NCBI GenBank assembly: GCA_002173095.1 | Contig: NHBK01000009.1 | Location: 558,001-622,000 of the forward strand | Reading direction: 5' to 3' | DNA from: Hyphomonadaceae bacterium TMED5 | GTDB lineage: Bacteria > Pseudomonadota > Alphaproteobacteria > Caulobacterales > Hyphomonadaceae | Length of the DNA: 64,000 nucleotides | Shown here: piece by piece, positions 26,721-36,098 of the stretch | How positions within the stretch are numbered: the stretch's first letter is position 1 | Layout: each line of letters opens with the position of its first letter | Translations under genes and position numbers: made by a program | The notes under the pieces: model-generated | Seen by the model: only the letters and a program-made list of their open reading frames with translations | What the model was told of the DNA's origin: nothing | The model's database searches: none

Positions 26721-28191
26721 GGCGGTTCGGTTCGTCGGTTTTCATATTCCAGATCGGTGAGCCAAAGACCATCCAGAGGACAATAATGCCCATGCCAAGC
26801 GCGGGCACGAAGGCAATTTTGTGCGGGCCGAACACGTCAACGGCAATCCCCATGAAGAACGCCCCAATCGGTGCGCCCGCCATAAACCCAAGCTGATAGA
26901 TGGAGAGCACGCGCGCCAGCTGATCTTTCGGCGCTGCAGCCTGAACAATCGAACGGCTCATCGCGATGGAGACCCCGCCTGCCAGGCCCCAGATGAAGAC
27001 AACACCCAGGAAGAGGGCGTGATAGTCTTTAATGCCCTCCCAGAGCATGACCAGAATGACCATTGAACCGAGGAATTGAGCGGTCAGCAGAAGGCGGCCC
27101 GGACGCTTAAGGTTTTTCACAAAAGACAGAATGGCTGAGGACACAAACGCGCCAAACCAGAAGGTCATATACATGTCCCGAATGCCATCCGGGCCGAGGT
27201 CGAAAACGCGCCGGTTGATAATGGGCAGGACCACCAGAAATGATCCGATGACAAATATGCCGACACCGAACATGGAAAGCGTCATGGCAAGCAGTTGCGG
27301 GTTGCCGCGCACAGTGCGGAAGCCGTCCATCATATCGCCAAAGGCGGCAGTCATGCCGCTTCTGCCAGTGACGACTTTGCGTCCACGCGCAAGCCAGAGC
27401 GCAGCTACTGCCCCGAAGGCGACGATCAGCGCCTGGATGTAAAGAAGGTGTTCGGTTGAGATCGGACCAACGAGAAAGCCGCCCAGAAAGTCCGGCATTT
27501 TCGTCGCCTTATCGGCATATCCGCCAAGAATAATGCCGCAGATTTGCGCTGCAAACTGAGCCAGAGTTGCAAAAGCAACGCCGCGCTGCAGGGTAACGCC
27601 TGACCCGGTGCGGACGCGACGGTCGACGACTTCGTTCAGAATGGAATCGCGTGCGGGCATCATGAAGGCGCCCAGCGTGCCCATGGCCACGCCGTAGGCG
27701 ACCATCAGATAATAGGCGAGCCATGCCTCATGTACCGCAATTGCGAGCACTAGCGCGGGAAGTGAGGCAAAGGAATGCAGCAGCATGAGCATGCGCTTTC
27801 CGTCGGCGCGCTCTGCGACTACGCCGCCAATCAGCAGAAACAGAACCGAGGGCAGGGCGAGCGCCATATTGGCAATGCCGAGCGATGTGCCGGGCGGAAA
27901 GGGTAGGAGTTCGCGCGGAATGTAATTCGTGATCAAATAGGGAAACAGCACCATTTGCAGGCCGAAGGCCATGAACCAGCAGGACTGAACAACCAGATAG
28001 GCAGGCAGTTCGCGGTGCACGCTGCGCTTCACGCGCTTGCGGGACTGGAAGGCCTTTCCCGCCGCCATAGCCGCATCCATACCCGAAAGTGGTGAGCGTG
28101 CGCCCTCCATCACTTCCTGATCGAGTTTATCGAACTCTTCGTTCATCCCGCCAAACGTATCCCACTCAAAAACTGATCGTTGCCATGTCAT
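26707..28191 (-). CDS. MFS transporter
   Basis: 494 residues from the ATG at 28191, chosen because AAGGA lies 5 nt upstream. About 75 cytosolic residues come before the first membrane helix (LVVQSCWFMAFGLQMVLFPYL). The rest shows 12 helices typical of the MFS_3 (enterobactin exporter EntS-like) group, with ERADGKRMLMLLHS as the loop 2-3 signature and ARDSILNEVV. It is probably an efflux carrier; the substrate is unknown. The long N-terminal extension is unusual. Confidence 0.85.
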   Translation of the reverse strand: MTWQRSVFEWDTFGGMNEEFDKLDQEVMEGARSPLSGMDAAMAAGKAFQSRKRVKRSVHRELPAYLVVQSCWFMAFGLQMVLFPYLITNYIPRELLPFPPGTSLGIANMALALPSVLFLLIGGVVAERADGKRMLMLLHSFASLPALVLAIAVHEAWLAYYLMVAYGVAMGTLGAFMMPARDSILNEVVDRRVRTGSGVTLQRGVAFATLAQFAAQICGIILGGYADKATKMPDFLGGFLVGPISTEHLLYIQALIVAFGAVAALWLARGRKVVTGRSGMTAAFGDMMDGFRTVRGNPQLLAMTLSMFGVGIFVIGSFLVVLPIINRRVFDLGPDGIRDMYMTFWFGAFVSSAILSFVKNLKRPGRLLLTAQFLGSMVILVMLWEGIKDYHALFLGVVFIWGLAGGVSIAMSRSIVQAAAPKDQLARVLSIYQLGFMAGAPIGAFFMGIAVDVFGPHKIAFVPALGMGIIVLWMVFGSPIWNMKTDEPNRPSSD

Positions 28192-28290
28192 GGCATCCTT
28201 GTCAGCATTCCTTATCGGCCACAATCTTGACCTCACGGCAATGTACACCGTTAGAATGTTTCCGGGCGTCAGGTAAGACAGGACAGGTGA

Positions 28291-28740
28291 ATGCGAGCTA
28301 TCAGACAGGTACTCAGCTGGGTGCTTTCACTGTTTCTGATCGCCATTTTGTTGCACTGGACGGTCCATCCATGGCCGCAGCCCGATCCGGGGCAGGTGAT
28401 TTTCTACGATCTGCCGGGCGAGCATATTCTGTTTTCAATATTGGCACTGAAAAGCGGGTATGAATGGTTTGAGCCGACGGGTCGCGTTGTGTTTGGCGTG
28501 TTCGAACTGCTCGCCGCGCTGATGATACTGATCCCGCCCTGGCGCAAATCAGGGGCAAAACTGGCCGTGGTAATTTTCGGAAGTCTGATCGCGCTGCATT
28601 TGTCGCCCTGGCTGGGCATTGAACTGCAATTACCGGGGAACACAGGTTCAGATGATGGTTCAGTATTCTATCTGACTGTTGCGGCGATCACCGCTGCCAT
28701 TTTGTTGATAAATCTGCATCCCGCACGTTTAAGTAGATAA
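28291..28740 (+). CDS. Four-helix membrane protein, DoxX-like
   Basis: 149 residues with four hydrophobic segments (VLSLFLIAILL; VVFGVFELLAALMILIPPW; LAVVIFGSLIALHL; AAITAAILLIN). GRVVFGVFELLAALMILIP resembles DoxX/DoxD-type proteins. Good ribosome binding site (aggacagg) before the ATG. Function unknown. Confidence 0.6.
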   Translation: MRAIRQVLSWVLSLFLIAILLHWTVHPWPQPDPGQVIFYDLPGEHILFSILALKSGYEWFEPTGRVVFGVFELLAALMILIPPWRKSGAKLAVVIFGSLIALHLSPWLGIELQLPGNTGSDDGSVFYLTVAAITAAILLINLHPARLSR

Positions 28741-28874
28741 GCATCGCCATCTCATGCAGATGCTTTAGCTATAGGGCCAGATATGCAGAGGAAGACTGCG
28801 ATTTTTACGCTGCATGGTCAGATGCTGTTAAGGCTTTCCAACGTAATCTAACGCTCACAACTGAGTTGAGATGA

Positions 28875-30101
28875 ATGGCAACTGATCCTGCACTGATATT
28901 GACGGAGACTGTTCCTGAGCCGACTACGCGTCGTGCCCGGATGACGCTGCTCAGACGTCTTATCGATGTGGTTGCCATGCCATCCTCTCGTATTCCACCA
29001 CAAGACCGGTCTATGGCGGGCGACATTCTTCTGGAAATGTTGTTCGACGCCGAAGAGTCCGAGCGCGCCTTTTGTGCCAAACGTTTGGTGCCGACACAGG
29101 AAGCGCCGCGTCGTGTGCTGCGCTATCTGGCGATGTGCGATATTGAGGTTGCGCGAGAGCTGCTGCAATCAAATGAATCCTTTGACGATTCGGATATCAA
29201 TTTCATTCTTCGCCATTCATCGCCCTCTCACGCAGAAGCGATAGCAAAACGCAAAACGCTGGGCCCCTCTATATGTGATACGCTGGTCGAGCTGCGTCAT
29301 CTGCCAGCTATTGAAGACATGCTGAAATCGCGTCGGTCCTTTGTGTCTGAAACCGCGATGGATGATCTGATGGAATTTTCTCGCGCTCATCCGCATCTGT
29401 GTGCGCTGATGATTGATCGCGATGAAATGACACCAAACCACGCCATGACCATGTTCTGGTGGTCAGGTGAGGATGAGCGTCGCAAAATCCTGATGAAATT
29501 TGCAGCAGACCGGTCTGAGCTGATCGATATCTGCGGCGATATTTTCGCTATGGCCAGCGCTGAGGGCTGGGCTGATCCTGTGACACGCAAAACGCTTCAG
29601 CTGATTGAACGTCGTCAGCGGAGCCGCGCCGCTATTGAGCGCAGTCCGTATGAGAGCCTTGAGGAAGCGATTGAGGTCGCAGAAAAACAGGGTCTGACAC
29701 GCGATACCGCGCAGGAAGTTGGCCATCTGGCGGGCATCAAGCCTGTGACGGCGGCTAAAATTCTGACCGATCCGGGTGGTGAGGCCATTGCTGTTTTCTG
29801 TAAGGCGACCGGTCTGAAACGCCATTTCCTTATGCGTCTCTGGGCGGCTATGCGTCGTCCGACGGAGATCGGTCCGGGTGTCCTTCATCCGCAATATGAG
29901 CGCATTCGCGAGATCTATGAGATGATGAGCGTCGCCAAAGCCCAGACGGTTCTGCGCTATTGGAACTGGTCGTTGTCATCCAGTTTCAGCGTTCGTCCTG
30001 CCGATCTTGAAGATGAGGACGCGGGTAAGTCGTATCAGTTCTCGACTTCGCTCAGAACGGCGCGTCTGGTGTTTGGCGCACAGAACAAAGACAAGTCCTG
30101 A
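28875..30101 (+). CDS. DUF2336 domain protein
   Basis: 408 residues, cytosolic and almost entirely helical, with repeating acidic/aliphatic helices (AGDILLEMLFDAEESERAFCAKRL; RRVLRYLAMCDIEVARELLQ). This HEAT-like layout is DUF2336, a family largely limited to alphaproteobacteria, some members of which are signalling effectors. The second half contains LEEAIEVAEKQGLTRDTAQEV. Molecular role unknown. It precedes the Mrp operon by 107 bp. Confidence 0.78.
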   Translation: MATDPALILTETVPEPTTRRARMTLLRRLIDVVAMPSSRIPPQDRSMAGDILLEMLFDAEESERAFCAKRLVPTQEAPRRVLRYLAMCDIEVARELLQSNESFDDSDINFILRHSSPSHAEAIAKRKTLGPSICDTLVELRHLPAIEDMLKSRRSFVSETAMDDLMEFSRAHPHLCALMIDRDEMTPNHAMTMFWWSGEDERRKILMKFAADRSELIDICGDIFAMASAEGWADPVTRKTLQLIERRQRSRAAIERSPYESLEEAIEVAEKQGLTRDTAQEVGHLAGIKPVTAAKILTDPGGEAIAVFCKATGLKRHFLMRLWAAMRRPTEIGPGVLHPQYERIREIYEMMSVAKAQTVLRYWNWSLSSSFSVRPADLEDEDAGKSYQFSTSLRTARLVFGAQNKDKS

Positions 30102-30208
30102 TCGCCCGGCAGTCGCTGAGCATCCGGCTGGCAGCATCGAAAAAATTCCCAAGAAATTTAGATAACCTTCTGGTCAAGTCGGATTTGACCGACTAGGCAT
30201 AGCCCCGG

Positions 30209-30781
30209 GTGAATGAAGATCGAGGTTACGGGCACATGCTATATGTGTTGGGCTTGGCAACGGCGTTAACGTTGCTCTGGTTGGGAATGTCAGGCTTGTT
30301 TGAGCCGGTCGTGTTATCGCTGGGCGCAATTTCGATTGTGATCACGCTGATCCTGTCTGTGCGACTGGGCCTGAAAGACCGCGAAGCCTCACCCTATCAC
30401 CGTATCGTCGCCTTTATTCTTTACACCCCTTATCTGATTTCTGAGATCATCAAGGCGAACTTCACCGTTATCAAAGCTGTTCTGAAGCCTGATCTGGATA
30501 TCCACCCAACGCTGGTTAAAGTGAAAACGACCTGCCGGTCAGACCTCGCTAAAGTTATTTTCGCAAATTCCATCACGCTGACACCGGGTACCGTGACCGT
30601 GCGCGTTGATGACGATTCCATGCTGGTGCACGGCTTGTTCGAAGATGGTGCTCAGCCTGAAGCTTTCGAAGATATGGATCGCCGGGCATCGCTTGCGGGT
30701 GACGGTCGTTCCAAGTCCAAACCAGCACCTAAAGCCAAACCGACTGAAGCGCCTGCTTCGGAAACGGAAGCCACATCATGA
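30209..30781 (+). CDS. mrpE: Na+/H+ antiporter subunit MrpE
   Basis: 190 residues from GTG 30209; an ATG at 30236 is a possible alternative start. Three membrane segments are followed by the MnhE soluble part (TPYLISEIIKANFTVIKAVL; ANSITLTPGTVTVRVDDD). A 30-residue Lys/Pro/Ala/Glu tail is an extension over typical 160-residue MrpE. It is the first gene of the Mrp operon and overlaps mrpF by 4 bp. Confidence 0.9.
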   Translation: MNEDRGYGHMLYVLGLATALTLLWLGMSGLFEPVVLSLGAISIVITLILSVRLGLKDREASPYHRIVAFILYTPYLISEIIKANFTVIKAVLKPDLDIHPTLVKVKTTCRSDLAKVIFANSITLTPGTVTVRVDDDSMLVHGLFEDGAQPEAFEDMDRRASLAGDGRSKSKPAPKAKPTEAPASETEATS

Positions 30782-31083
30782 CATTATTAGCCGCTGCAGC
30801 GCTCGCGCTGTTTGTTTCAATAGTGCTTCTGCTGATCCGTCTGTTTATCGGCCCGACGCTGTATGACCGCGTTCTGGCCGTGAACTCTGTTGGTACGAAG
30901 ATTGTTGTTCTGCTCGCGTTGGTGGGCTTCCTTATGGGGCGCCCGGACTTTCTTGATATCGCGCTGCTCTATGCGCTGATCAACTTTGTCACCACGATCG
31001 CGATCCTGAAATTCTTCAGATATCGCTCCTTCCAGGTGTCCCTGATCAAGCCAGAGGCAGAGCAGAATGGGGAGGCCCAGTGA
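30778..31083 (+). CDS. mrpF: Na+/H+ antiporter subunit MrpF
   Basis: 101 residues with three hydrophobic helices. LLIRLFIGPTLYDRVLAVNSVGTK is the MrpF signature and includes the conserved GPT-DR. It is a small membrane subunit of the Mrp complex, coupled to mrpE and mrpG by 4-bp overlaps. Confidence 0.92.
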   Translation: MTLLAAAALALFVSIVLLLIRLFIGPTLYDRVLAVNSVGTKIVVLLALVGFLMGRPDFLDIALLYALINFVTTIAILKFFRYRSFQVSLIKPEAEQNGEAQ

Positions 31084-31460
31084 TGGAATTTCTGAATGAT
31101 ATTCTTGCGGCTCTCGCATCATCAGGCTGGCGCCAGATTGTGGGCGGCGTGCTGTGTCTGATTGGCGGTCTGTCCACCATTATTGCGGGCGTGGGTGTTC
31201 TGCGTTTTCCTGATTTCTATACGCGCCTGCACGCGGCCAGTGTGACCGATACACTTGGCGCGCTGACGCTGCTCGTTGGTATGGCCTTTCTGGCGCCGGG
31301 ATTTCTGATCGTATTTAAACTGGCTCTGATCGGCCTGTTTATGACGCTCACATCGCCGGTCAGCTCGCATGCGATTGCCAATGCGGCCTATACGGCCGGC
31401 CTTGAGCCGCTAATTGGCCGTTTTACCGGAAAGAAAATTGAAGAAGAGGGTGAGGCATGA
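31080..31460 (+). CDS. mrpG: Na+/H+ antiporter subunit MrpG
   Basis: 126 residues with three membrane helices. IAGVGVLRFPDFYTRLHAA is the MrpG/MnhG signature. It overlaps the next gene by 4 bp. Confidence 0.92.
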   Translation: MMEFLNDILAALASSGWRQIVGGVLCLIGGLSTIIAGVGVLRFPDFYTRLHAASVTDTLGALTLLVGMAFLAPGFLIVFKLALIGLFMTLTSPVSSHAIANAAYTAGLEPLIGRFTGKKIEEEGEA

Positions 31461-32068
31461 GTGACACTGCAACAGCTGTCTCGCAGGTCGATCTTTCAGT
31501 CGTTCTGATTGATATCTGCGTTCTGAGCATGATGGCGGTGACCGCGATTGCGATTGCCCGTCTGCGCAGCCTTTTTGCGCTGGTTATGCTGTCTGGTGTG
31601 TATTCGCTCCTTTCAGCGACCTGGTTTGTTATTGTTGATGCAGTGGACGTTGCCTTTACCGAGGCGGCGGTCGGCGGCGGTATTTCCTCCGCTCTGATCC
31701 TCGGCGCTATGCTGTTGACGGTGCGCGTTGCCAAGGAAGACAAGCCGCTAAAGCGTCTTGCGCCTGCGCTCGTTGTCATCGCGACCGGCGGTGTTCTGCT
31801 TTATGCCACGATTGATCTGCCGGGCTTTGGTGATGCGAACTCACCAGCGAATATGTATCTCGCGCAGGAATATCTGCAGCGTAACTATCCAGATATCGGT
31901 ATTCCGAACGTCGTGACCTCTGTGCTGGCAAGCTATCGTGGCTTCGATACGTTTGGTGAGACCGGCGTGGTCTTTATTGCCGGCGTTGCGGTTGCGCTCC
32001 TGCTCGGCTTTGGTGAGCGGTCTCTGTCCGCTTCACTGGCTAAACGTCAGAAAGGAGAGGAAGAATGA
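31457..32068 (+). CDS. Stand-alone DUF4040 (MrpA C-terminal-like) antiporter subunit
   Basis: 203 residues, about five to six helices. DAVDVAFTEAAVGGGISSALILG is the DUF4040 signature, normally found in the C-terminal part of large MrpA or as MbhD in membrane-bound hydrogenase. The second half (YRGFDTFGETGVVFIAGVAVALL) resembles MbhE/MnhB-linked segments. In this operon MrpA is thus split: this part is separate from the NuoL-like subunit. It overlaps mrpB by 4 bp. Confidence 0.85.
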   Translation: MSDTATAVSQVDLSVVLIDICVLSMMAVTAIAIARLRSLFALVMLSGVYSLLSATWFVIVDAVDVAFTEAAVGGGISSALILGAMLLTVRVAKEDKPLKRLAPALVVIATGGVLLYATIDLPGFGDANSPANMYLAQEYLQRNYPDIGIPNVVTSVLASYRGFDTFGETGVVFIAGVAVALLLGFGERSLSASLAKRQKGEEE

Positions 32069-32523
32069 GCTCTACCTCTGACCATCACGTCATCCTTCGC
32101 GTCACTGCGAAGTTTCTGATCCCGATCATCACGCTGTATGCTTTTTATGTGCAGTTTCACGGCGATTATTCGCCGGGCGGTGGCTTCCAGGCGGGTGTAA
32201 TCTTCGCTGTTGGCATCATTCTCTACGCGCTGATCTTTGGTGTCGTAGATGCGCTGACGCTGGTGCCTGCGATTTTTGCGCGATATCTCGCTCTGTTCGG
32301 CTTTCTGCTTTACGGCTCTGTCGGTGTCGTCGCCATGCTGAATGGTGGGCTGTTTCTGGACTATGACTTCCTCGTGGCTGAAGGCCCGGAAGGGCATTGG
32401 GGCCAGCATATCGGCATTATCGTGATCGAGCTTGGCGTTCTGTTTGCGGTTGCGGGCAGCATGCTGACGATTTTCTATTCATTCGCCGGCCGCGCGCCGG
32501 AAATCGACGATGAGGACTGGTAG
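32065..32523 (+). CDS. mrpB: Na+/H+ antiporter subunit MrpB
   Basis: 152 residues with four membrane helices. FHGDYSPGGGFQAGVIFAVG is the defining MrpB motif, and LGVLFAVAGSMLTIFYSF ends the last helix. Followed by mrpC after 3 bp. Confidence 0.93.
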   Translation: MSSTSDHHVILRVTAKFLIPIITLYAFYVQFHGDYSPGGGFQAGVIFAVGIILYALIFGVVDALTLVPAIFARYLALFGFLLYGSVGVVAMLNGGLFLDYDFLVAEGPEGHWGQHIGIIVIELGVLFAVAGSMLTIFYSFAGRAPEIDDEDW

Positions 32524-32526
32524 ATA

Positions 32527-33096
32527 ATGGCCGAATTCATCTTCGAGCGTTACAATTACTGGGCAGTCATCTTCCTGATGATGATCGGCCTGTATGTGAC
32601 GTTTCAGGCTGGCAATATGATCAAACGTCTGATCGGTCTCTCCGTATTCCAGACGTCTGTTTTTCTGTTTTATATCACGCTCGGTAAAATCCGTGGCGGA
32701 TCCGCGCCTATTCTCTTCGGGCATGACTATCTGCAGGAACATGGCGGCCATGAGGATGACGGTCATGGTGCGGGGCACGGTGGTGATCACGCCGCTGCAG
32801 CTGGACATGATGTTGCTCACAGTGCGAACGAAGGCGTGGACGAGCTGGGCCGCCCATTCGTGGATGGCTATATCGAGCCGGGTCATGTTGGTGGTGCACC
32901 GCTTCAAGAACTGTATTCCAACCCGCTGCCGCACGTTCTCATTCTGACGGCGATTGTGGTCGGCGTTGCGACGCTCGCTGTGGGCCTCGCTCTGGTGGTT
33001 CGTATTCGCGAATCCTACGGCACGATCGAGATGGATGAAGTCCGGGAAGCGGATATTAAACATGCTGATACTGAAGCGTCTGCGGAGACTGCCTAA
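32527..33096 (+). CDS. mrpC: NuoK-like subunit MrpC with His-rich loop
   Basis: 189 residues; MrpC is usually about 115. The helices are NuoK-like: YWAVIFLMMIGLYVTFQAGN, IGLSVFQTSVFLFYI and the closing NPLPHVLILTAIVVGVATLAVG. Between helices 2 and 3 lies an inserted hydrophilic loop (residues 66-98) with eight histidines plus Asp/Glu. The loop could bind metal or sense pH; this is inference. Followed by mrpD after 3 bp. Confidence 0.9.
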   Translation: MAEFIFERYNYWAVIFLMMIGLYVTFQAGNMIKRLIGLSVFQTSVFLFYITLGKIRGGSAPILFGHDYLQEHGGHEDDGHGAGHGGDHAAAAGHDVAHSANEGVDELGRPFVDGYIEPGHVGGAPLQELYSNPLPHVLILTAIVVGVATLAVGLALVVRIRESYGTIEMDEVREADIKHADTEASAETA

Positions 33097-33099
33097 GCC

Positions 33100-34623
33100 A
33101 TGCCATTTGATTTAGTCTCTCTTCTTCCAGACGGATTTGTGCGTCACCTGCCAGTTCTGCTGGTGATTGTGCCGCTTCTGCTCGCGCCTGTGTGCGCGGC
33201 TATTCCAAGCTGGCGTGCCACCTGGGCGATTGCGCTCGGCGGTATTGTCTTCTCTCTGATCTGTGCTCTGGGTCTGCTGCAGCAGGTTATGGAAACCGGT
33301 CGGATTTCTTATGCTCTTGGTGGCTGGGCACCGCCTCTGGGCATTGAATTCGCGGTTGATATGCTGAATGCGCCAATCCTGCTTCTGGTGTCGGCTATCG
33401 GTGTTCTCGCGACGATTTTCGCACTTCCGACCATTGTAAAAGACGTCAACAAGGAAAAGCGTGCGCTGTTCTTTGCCGCTTATCTGATGTGTTTCGCAGG
33501 CCTTCTGGGTGTTGCGGTCACAGCGGATGCGTTCAACCTGTTCGTCTTCCTCGAGGTCTCCTCCATCTCCACTTATGTGCTGGTGGCGATTGGCGGTTCC
33601 CGTGATCGCCGGGCCTTCGTTGCGGGCTTCAACTATCTGATCATGGGCTCCATTGGCGCCACCTTCTATGTGATCGGTATTGGCTTCCTCTATGCCGCGA
33701 CCGGTACGCTGAACATGGCTGACATTGCAGCGCGCATTCCGGAAGTTGCCGACAGCAAAACCATTCATGCGGGCTTTGCCTTCATCGTTGTCGGCCTGGG
33801 TCTGAAAGCGGCTATGTTCCCGCTGCACCAATGGCTGCCAAACGCATATGCCTATGCGCCGAACTTTGTGACGGTCTTCCTGTCAGCGACGGCGACGAAA
33901 GTGGCGTTCTACGCGCTTATTCGTCTCCTATTCTCTGTGTTCTCTCCTGAACTCAGCTTTCAGGAAATCATCTTTACCTGGGTGCTGGCGCCGCTGGCGG
34001 CGATCGCGGCGATTGCCTGTTCTTTTCAGGCGATCTTCCAGACCGATATCAAACGTATGCTGGCTTACTCTTCTGTCGCGCAGGTCGGCTATATGCTGCT
34101 CGGTCTGTCTCTGGCGAGTGCAGATGGCGTTTCGGCGTCTTTGTTCCACCTCATCAACCACGCAATGATGAAGGGCGCGCTCTTCATGGCCGTGTCTGGC
34201 GTGGTGTTGAGCCTTGGGTCTTCGCAACTGCGTGACTTTGCAGGCATTGCGCGTAAGGCACCCTGGACGGCGACAGCTCTTGGTATTGCAGCGCTCAGCC
34301 TGGTTGGCGTGCCGCTGACGGCTGGTTTCCTCTCTAAAGTTGCGCTGTTCAAGGCCGCTTTGGTTCAGGACTGGTGGTGGGTCGTTGTGGTGCTCGGCAT
34401 TTCGTCGGTTCTCGCGGTTCTGTATGTCGGTCGCTTGCTTGAGACGGTCTTCTTCAAGACGCCGGGACCTGCTCAGCTTCAGGTTAAGGAAGCGCCGCTC
34501 ATGGTTCTCATCCCGCTTTGGGTGCTGGCTCTGGCCTGTATTTATTACGGCCTTGATGCCTCCTTCATCACAACTCTCACCGATGGTGCTGCCAGTGTTG
34601 CGTTCTCCGGAGGTCAGCCATGA
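33100..34623 (+). CDS. mrpD: Proton-conducting antiporter subunit MrpD (NuoN/M-like)
   Basis: 507 residues, about 14 helices. NLFVFLEVSSISTYVLVAIGG includes the conserved membrane Glu of TM5, and AAMFPLHQWLPNAYAYAPNFV the TM7 Lys/His region of Proton_antipo_M. KRMLAYSSVAQVGYMLLGLS is the second signature. It should form one ion-translocating channel of the complex. 4-bp overlap with the next gene. Confidence 0.93.
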   Translation: MPFDLVSLLPDGFVRHLPVLLVIVPLLLAPVCAAIPSWRATWAIALGGIVFSLICALGLLQQVMETGRISYALGGWAPPLGIEFAVDMLNAPILLLVSAIGVLATIFALPTIVKDVNKEKRALFFAAYLMCFAGLLGVAVTADAFNLFVFLEVSSISTYVLVAIGGSRDRRAFVAGFNYLIMGSIGATFYVIGIGFLYAATGTLNMADIAARIPEVADSKTIHAGFAFIVVGLGLKAAMFPLHQWLPNAYAYAPNFVTVFLSATATKVAFYALIRLLFSVFSPELSFQEIIFTWVLAPLAAIAAIACSFQAIFQTDIKRMLAYSSVAQVGYMLLGLSLASADGVSASLFHLINHAMMKGALFMAVSGVVLSLGSSQLRDFAGIARKAPWTATALGIAALSLVGVPLTAGFLSKVALFKAALVQDWWWVVVVLGISSVLAVLYVGRLLETVFFKTPGPAQLQVKEAPLMVLIPLWVLALACIYYGLDASFITTLTDGAASVAFSGGQP

Positions 34624-36098
34624 GCCCTGAGATTCTGATCGCCCTTATTCTTATTGTGCCGCTACTGGTTTCCGGTGCCGTGCTGATCTTCAATAATCTT
34701 CCGGATGTTCGCGAAGCCTGCACGCTGATTGGTGCTGTTGGCCTGTTCATCTTGTGTACGGTCATGGCGTTCCGTGTCGGCGCGGGCGAAGAGTTGTTGC
34801 TGGAATCGCCAGACATTGCCCTTGGCCTGACCTTCGCGTTCAAACTGGAGCCGCTGGGCGCCATGTTTGCCATGATTGCGAGTGGCCTCTGGATTTTGAA
34901 CTCGCTCTATTCCATCGGCTATATGCGCGGCAATGCAGAGCGTAATCAGACCCGTTTCTATATCTGCTTCGGTATTGCGCTGTTTGGCGCAATGGGCGTT
35001 GCCATGTCGGGCAATCTGTTCACATTGTTTGTGTTCTACGAAGTTCTGACGCTGTCGACCTATCCGCTGGTCGCGCATAAGGGTGACGAGAAAGCGCGCC
35101 GTGGCGCACGGATTTATTTGCTGACATTGTTGGGTACATCCATCGGCCTTCTTTTGATGGCCGTTGTCTGGACCTTTGCGCTCGCTGGCAATCTGGACTT
35201 TGTTCCAGGCGGTCTGCTCGCAGGTAAGGTTGGTCCGACCCTTGGCGGTGTGCTGCTTCTTCTGTTTGCGTTTGGTGTTGGTAAAGCGGCGCTTATGCCG
35301 TTCCATTTCTGGCTTCCGAACGCGATGGTTGCACCAACGCCGGTTTCTGCACTTCTCCACGCCGTGGCGGTTGTGAAGGCGGGTGTGTTCACCATCCTCA
35401 AAGTCTCGGTCTATATTTTCGGCCTGGATCTGCTCTCAGCACTGCCGGGCACTGAAATTGTGCTCTGGGTGGGCTGTTTCACCATTGTGGTGGCATCGCT
35501 CATCGCGCTGACCAAAGACAATCTGAAAGCCCGTCTGGCCTATTCTACTGTGTCTCAGCTGTCCTATGTGACGGTGGGTGCCATGCTGGCGAACACGGCG
35601 GGTGCCAGCGGCGCGGCGCTTCAGATCGCCATGCACGCAATGGCCAAGATCACGCTCTTCATGTGTGCTGGTGCAATCTATGTGGCGACCTGCAAGACAG
35701 AGATCAGCCAGATGCGCGGCCTTGGCCGTCGCATGCCAATCGTCTTCACCTGCTTCCTGATCGCGTCGCTCTCCATTATTGGCGTTCCGCCGCTTGGTGG
35801 TTCATGGGCGAAGTATGAATTGATGCAGGGCGCGATTGATGCGGACCGTGTCTATGTGGTGTTCGTTCTGATCGCATCTACACTGCTGAACGTGGCCTAT
35901 CTTCTGCCAATCGCTCTTTTGGCGCTTCTGCCACCTAAACCAGATACGATTGAGGTCGCTGGCTTCAAACGTCCGGGGGGCGCGCCAATGCTCACGGTTC
36001 TTCCGCTGACGATTACAGCAATCGGCTGCTTCGTTCTGTTCTTCGGGGTCAATGTGATCTCCGACTTCCTCTCACCTGTGTTTGGAGCGCGCCCATGA
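34620..36098 (+). CDS. Second NuoM/MrpD-like proton-conducting subunit
   Basis: 492 residues. TM5 has NLFTLFVFYEVLTLSTYPLVA, the TM7 region KAALMPFHFWLPNAMVAPTPV, and KARLAYSTVSQLSYVTVGAML follows. This is a paralogue of the preceding gene, closer to MbhH/NuoM proteins. A complex with several such subunits would move more ions per cycle. 4-bp overlap with the small gene downstream. Confidence 0.9.
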   Translation: MSPEILIALILIVPLLVSGAVLIFNNLPDVREACTLIGAVGLFILCTVMAFRVGAGEELLLESPDIALGLTFAFKLEPLGAMFAMIASGLWILNSLYSIGYMRGNAERNQTRFYICFGIALFGAMGVAMSGNLFTLFVFYEVLTLSTYPLVAHKGDEKARRGARIYLLTLLGTSIGLLLMAVVWTFALAGNLDFVPGGLLAGKVGPTLGGVLLLLFAFGVGKAALMPFHFWLPNAMVAPTPVSALLHAVAVVKAGVFTILKVSVYIFGLDLLSALPGTEIVLWVGCFTIVVASLIALTKDNLKARLAYSTVSQLSYVTVGAMLANTAGASGAALQIAMHAMAKITLFMCAGAIYVATCKTEISQMRGLGRRMPIVFTCFLIASLSIIGVPPLGGSWAKYELMQGAIDADRVYVVFVLIASTLLNVAYLLPIALLALLPPKPDTIEVAGFKRPGGAPMLTVLPLTITAIGCFVLFFGVNVISDFLSPVFGARP

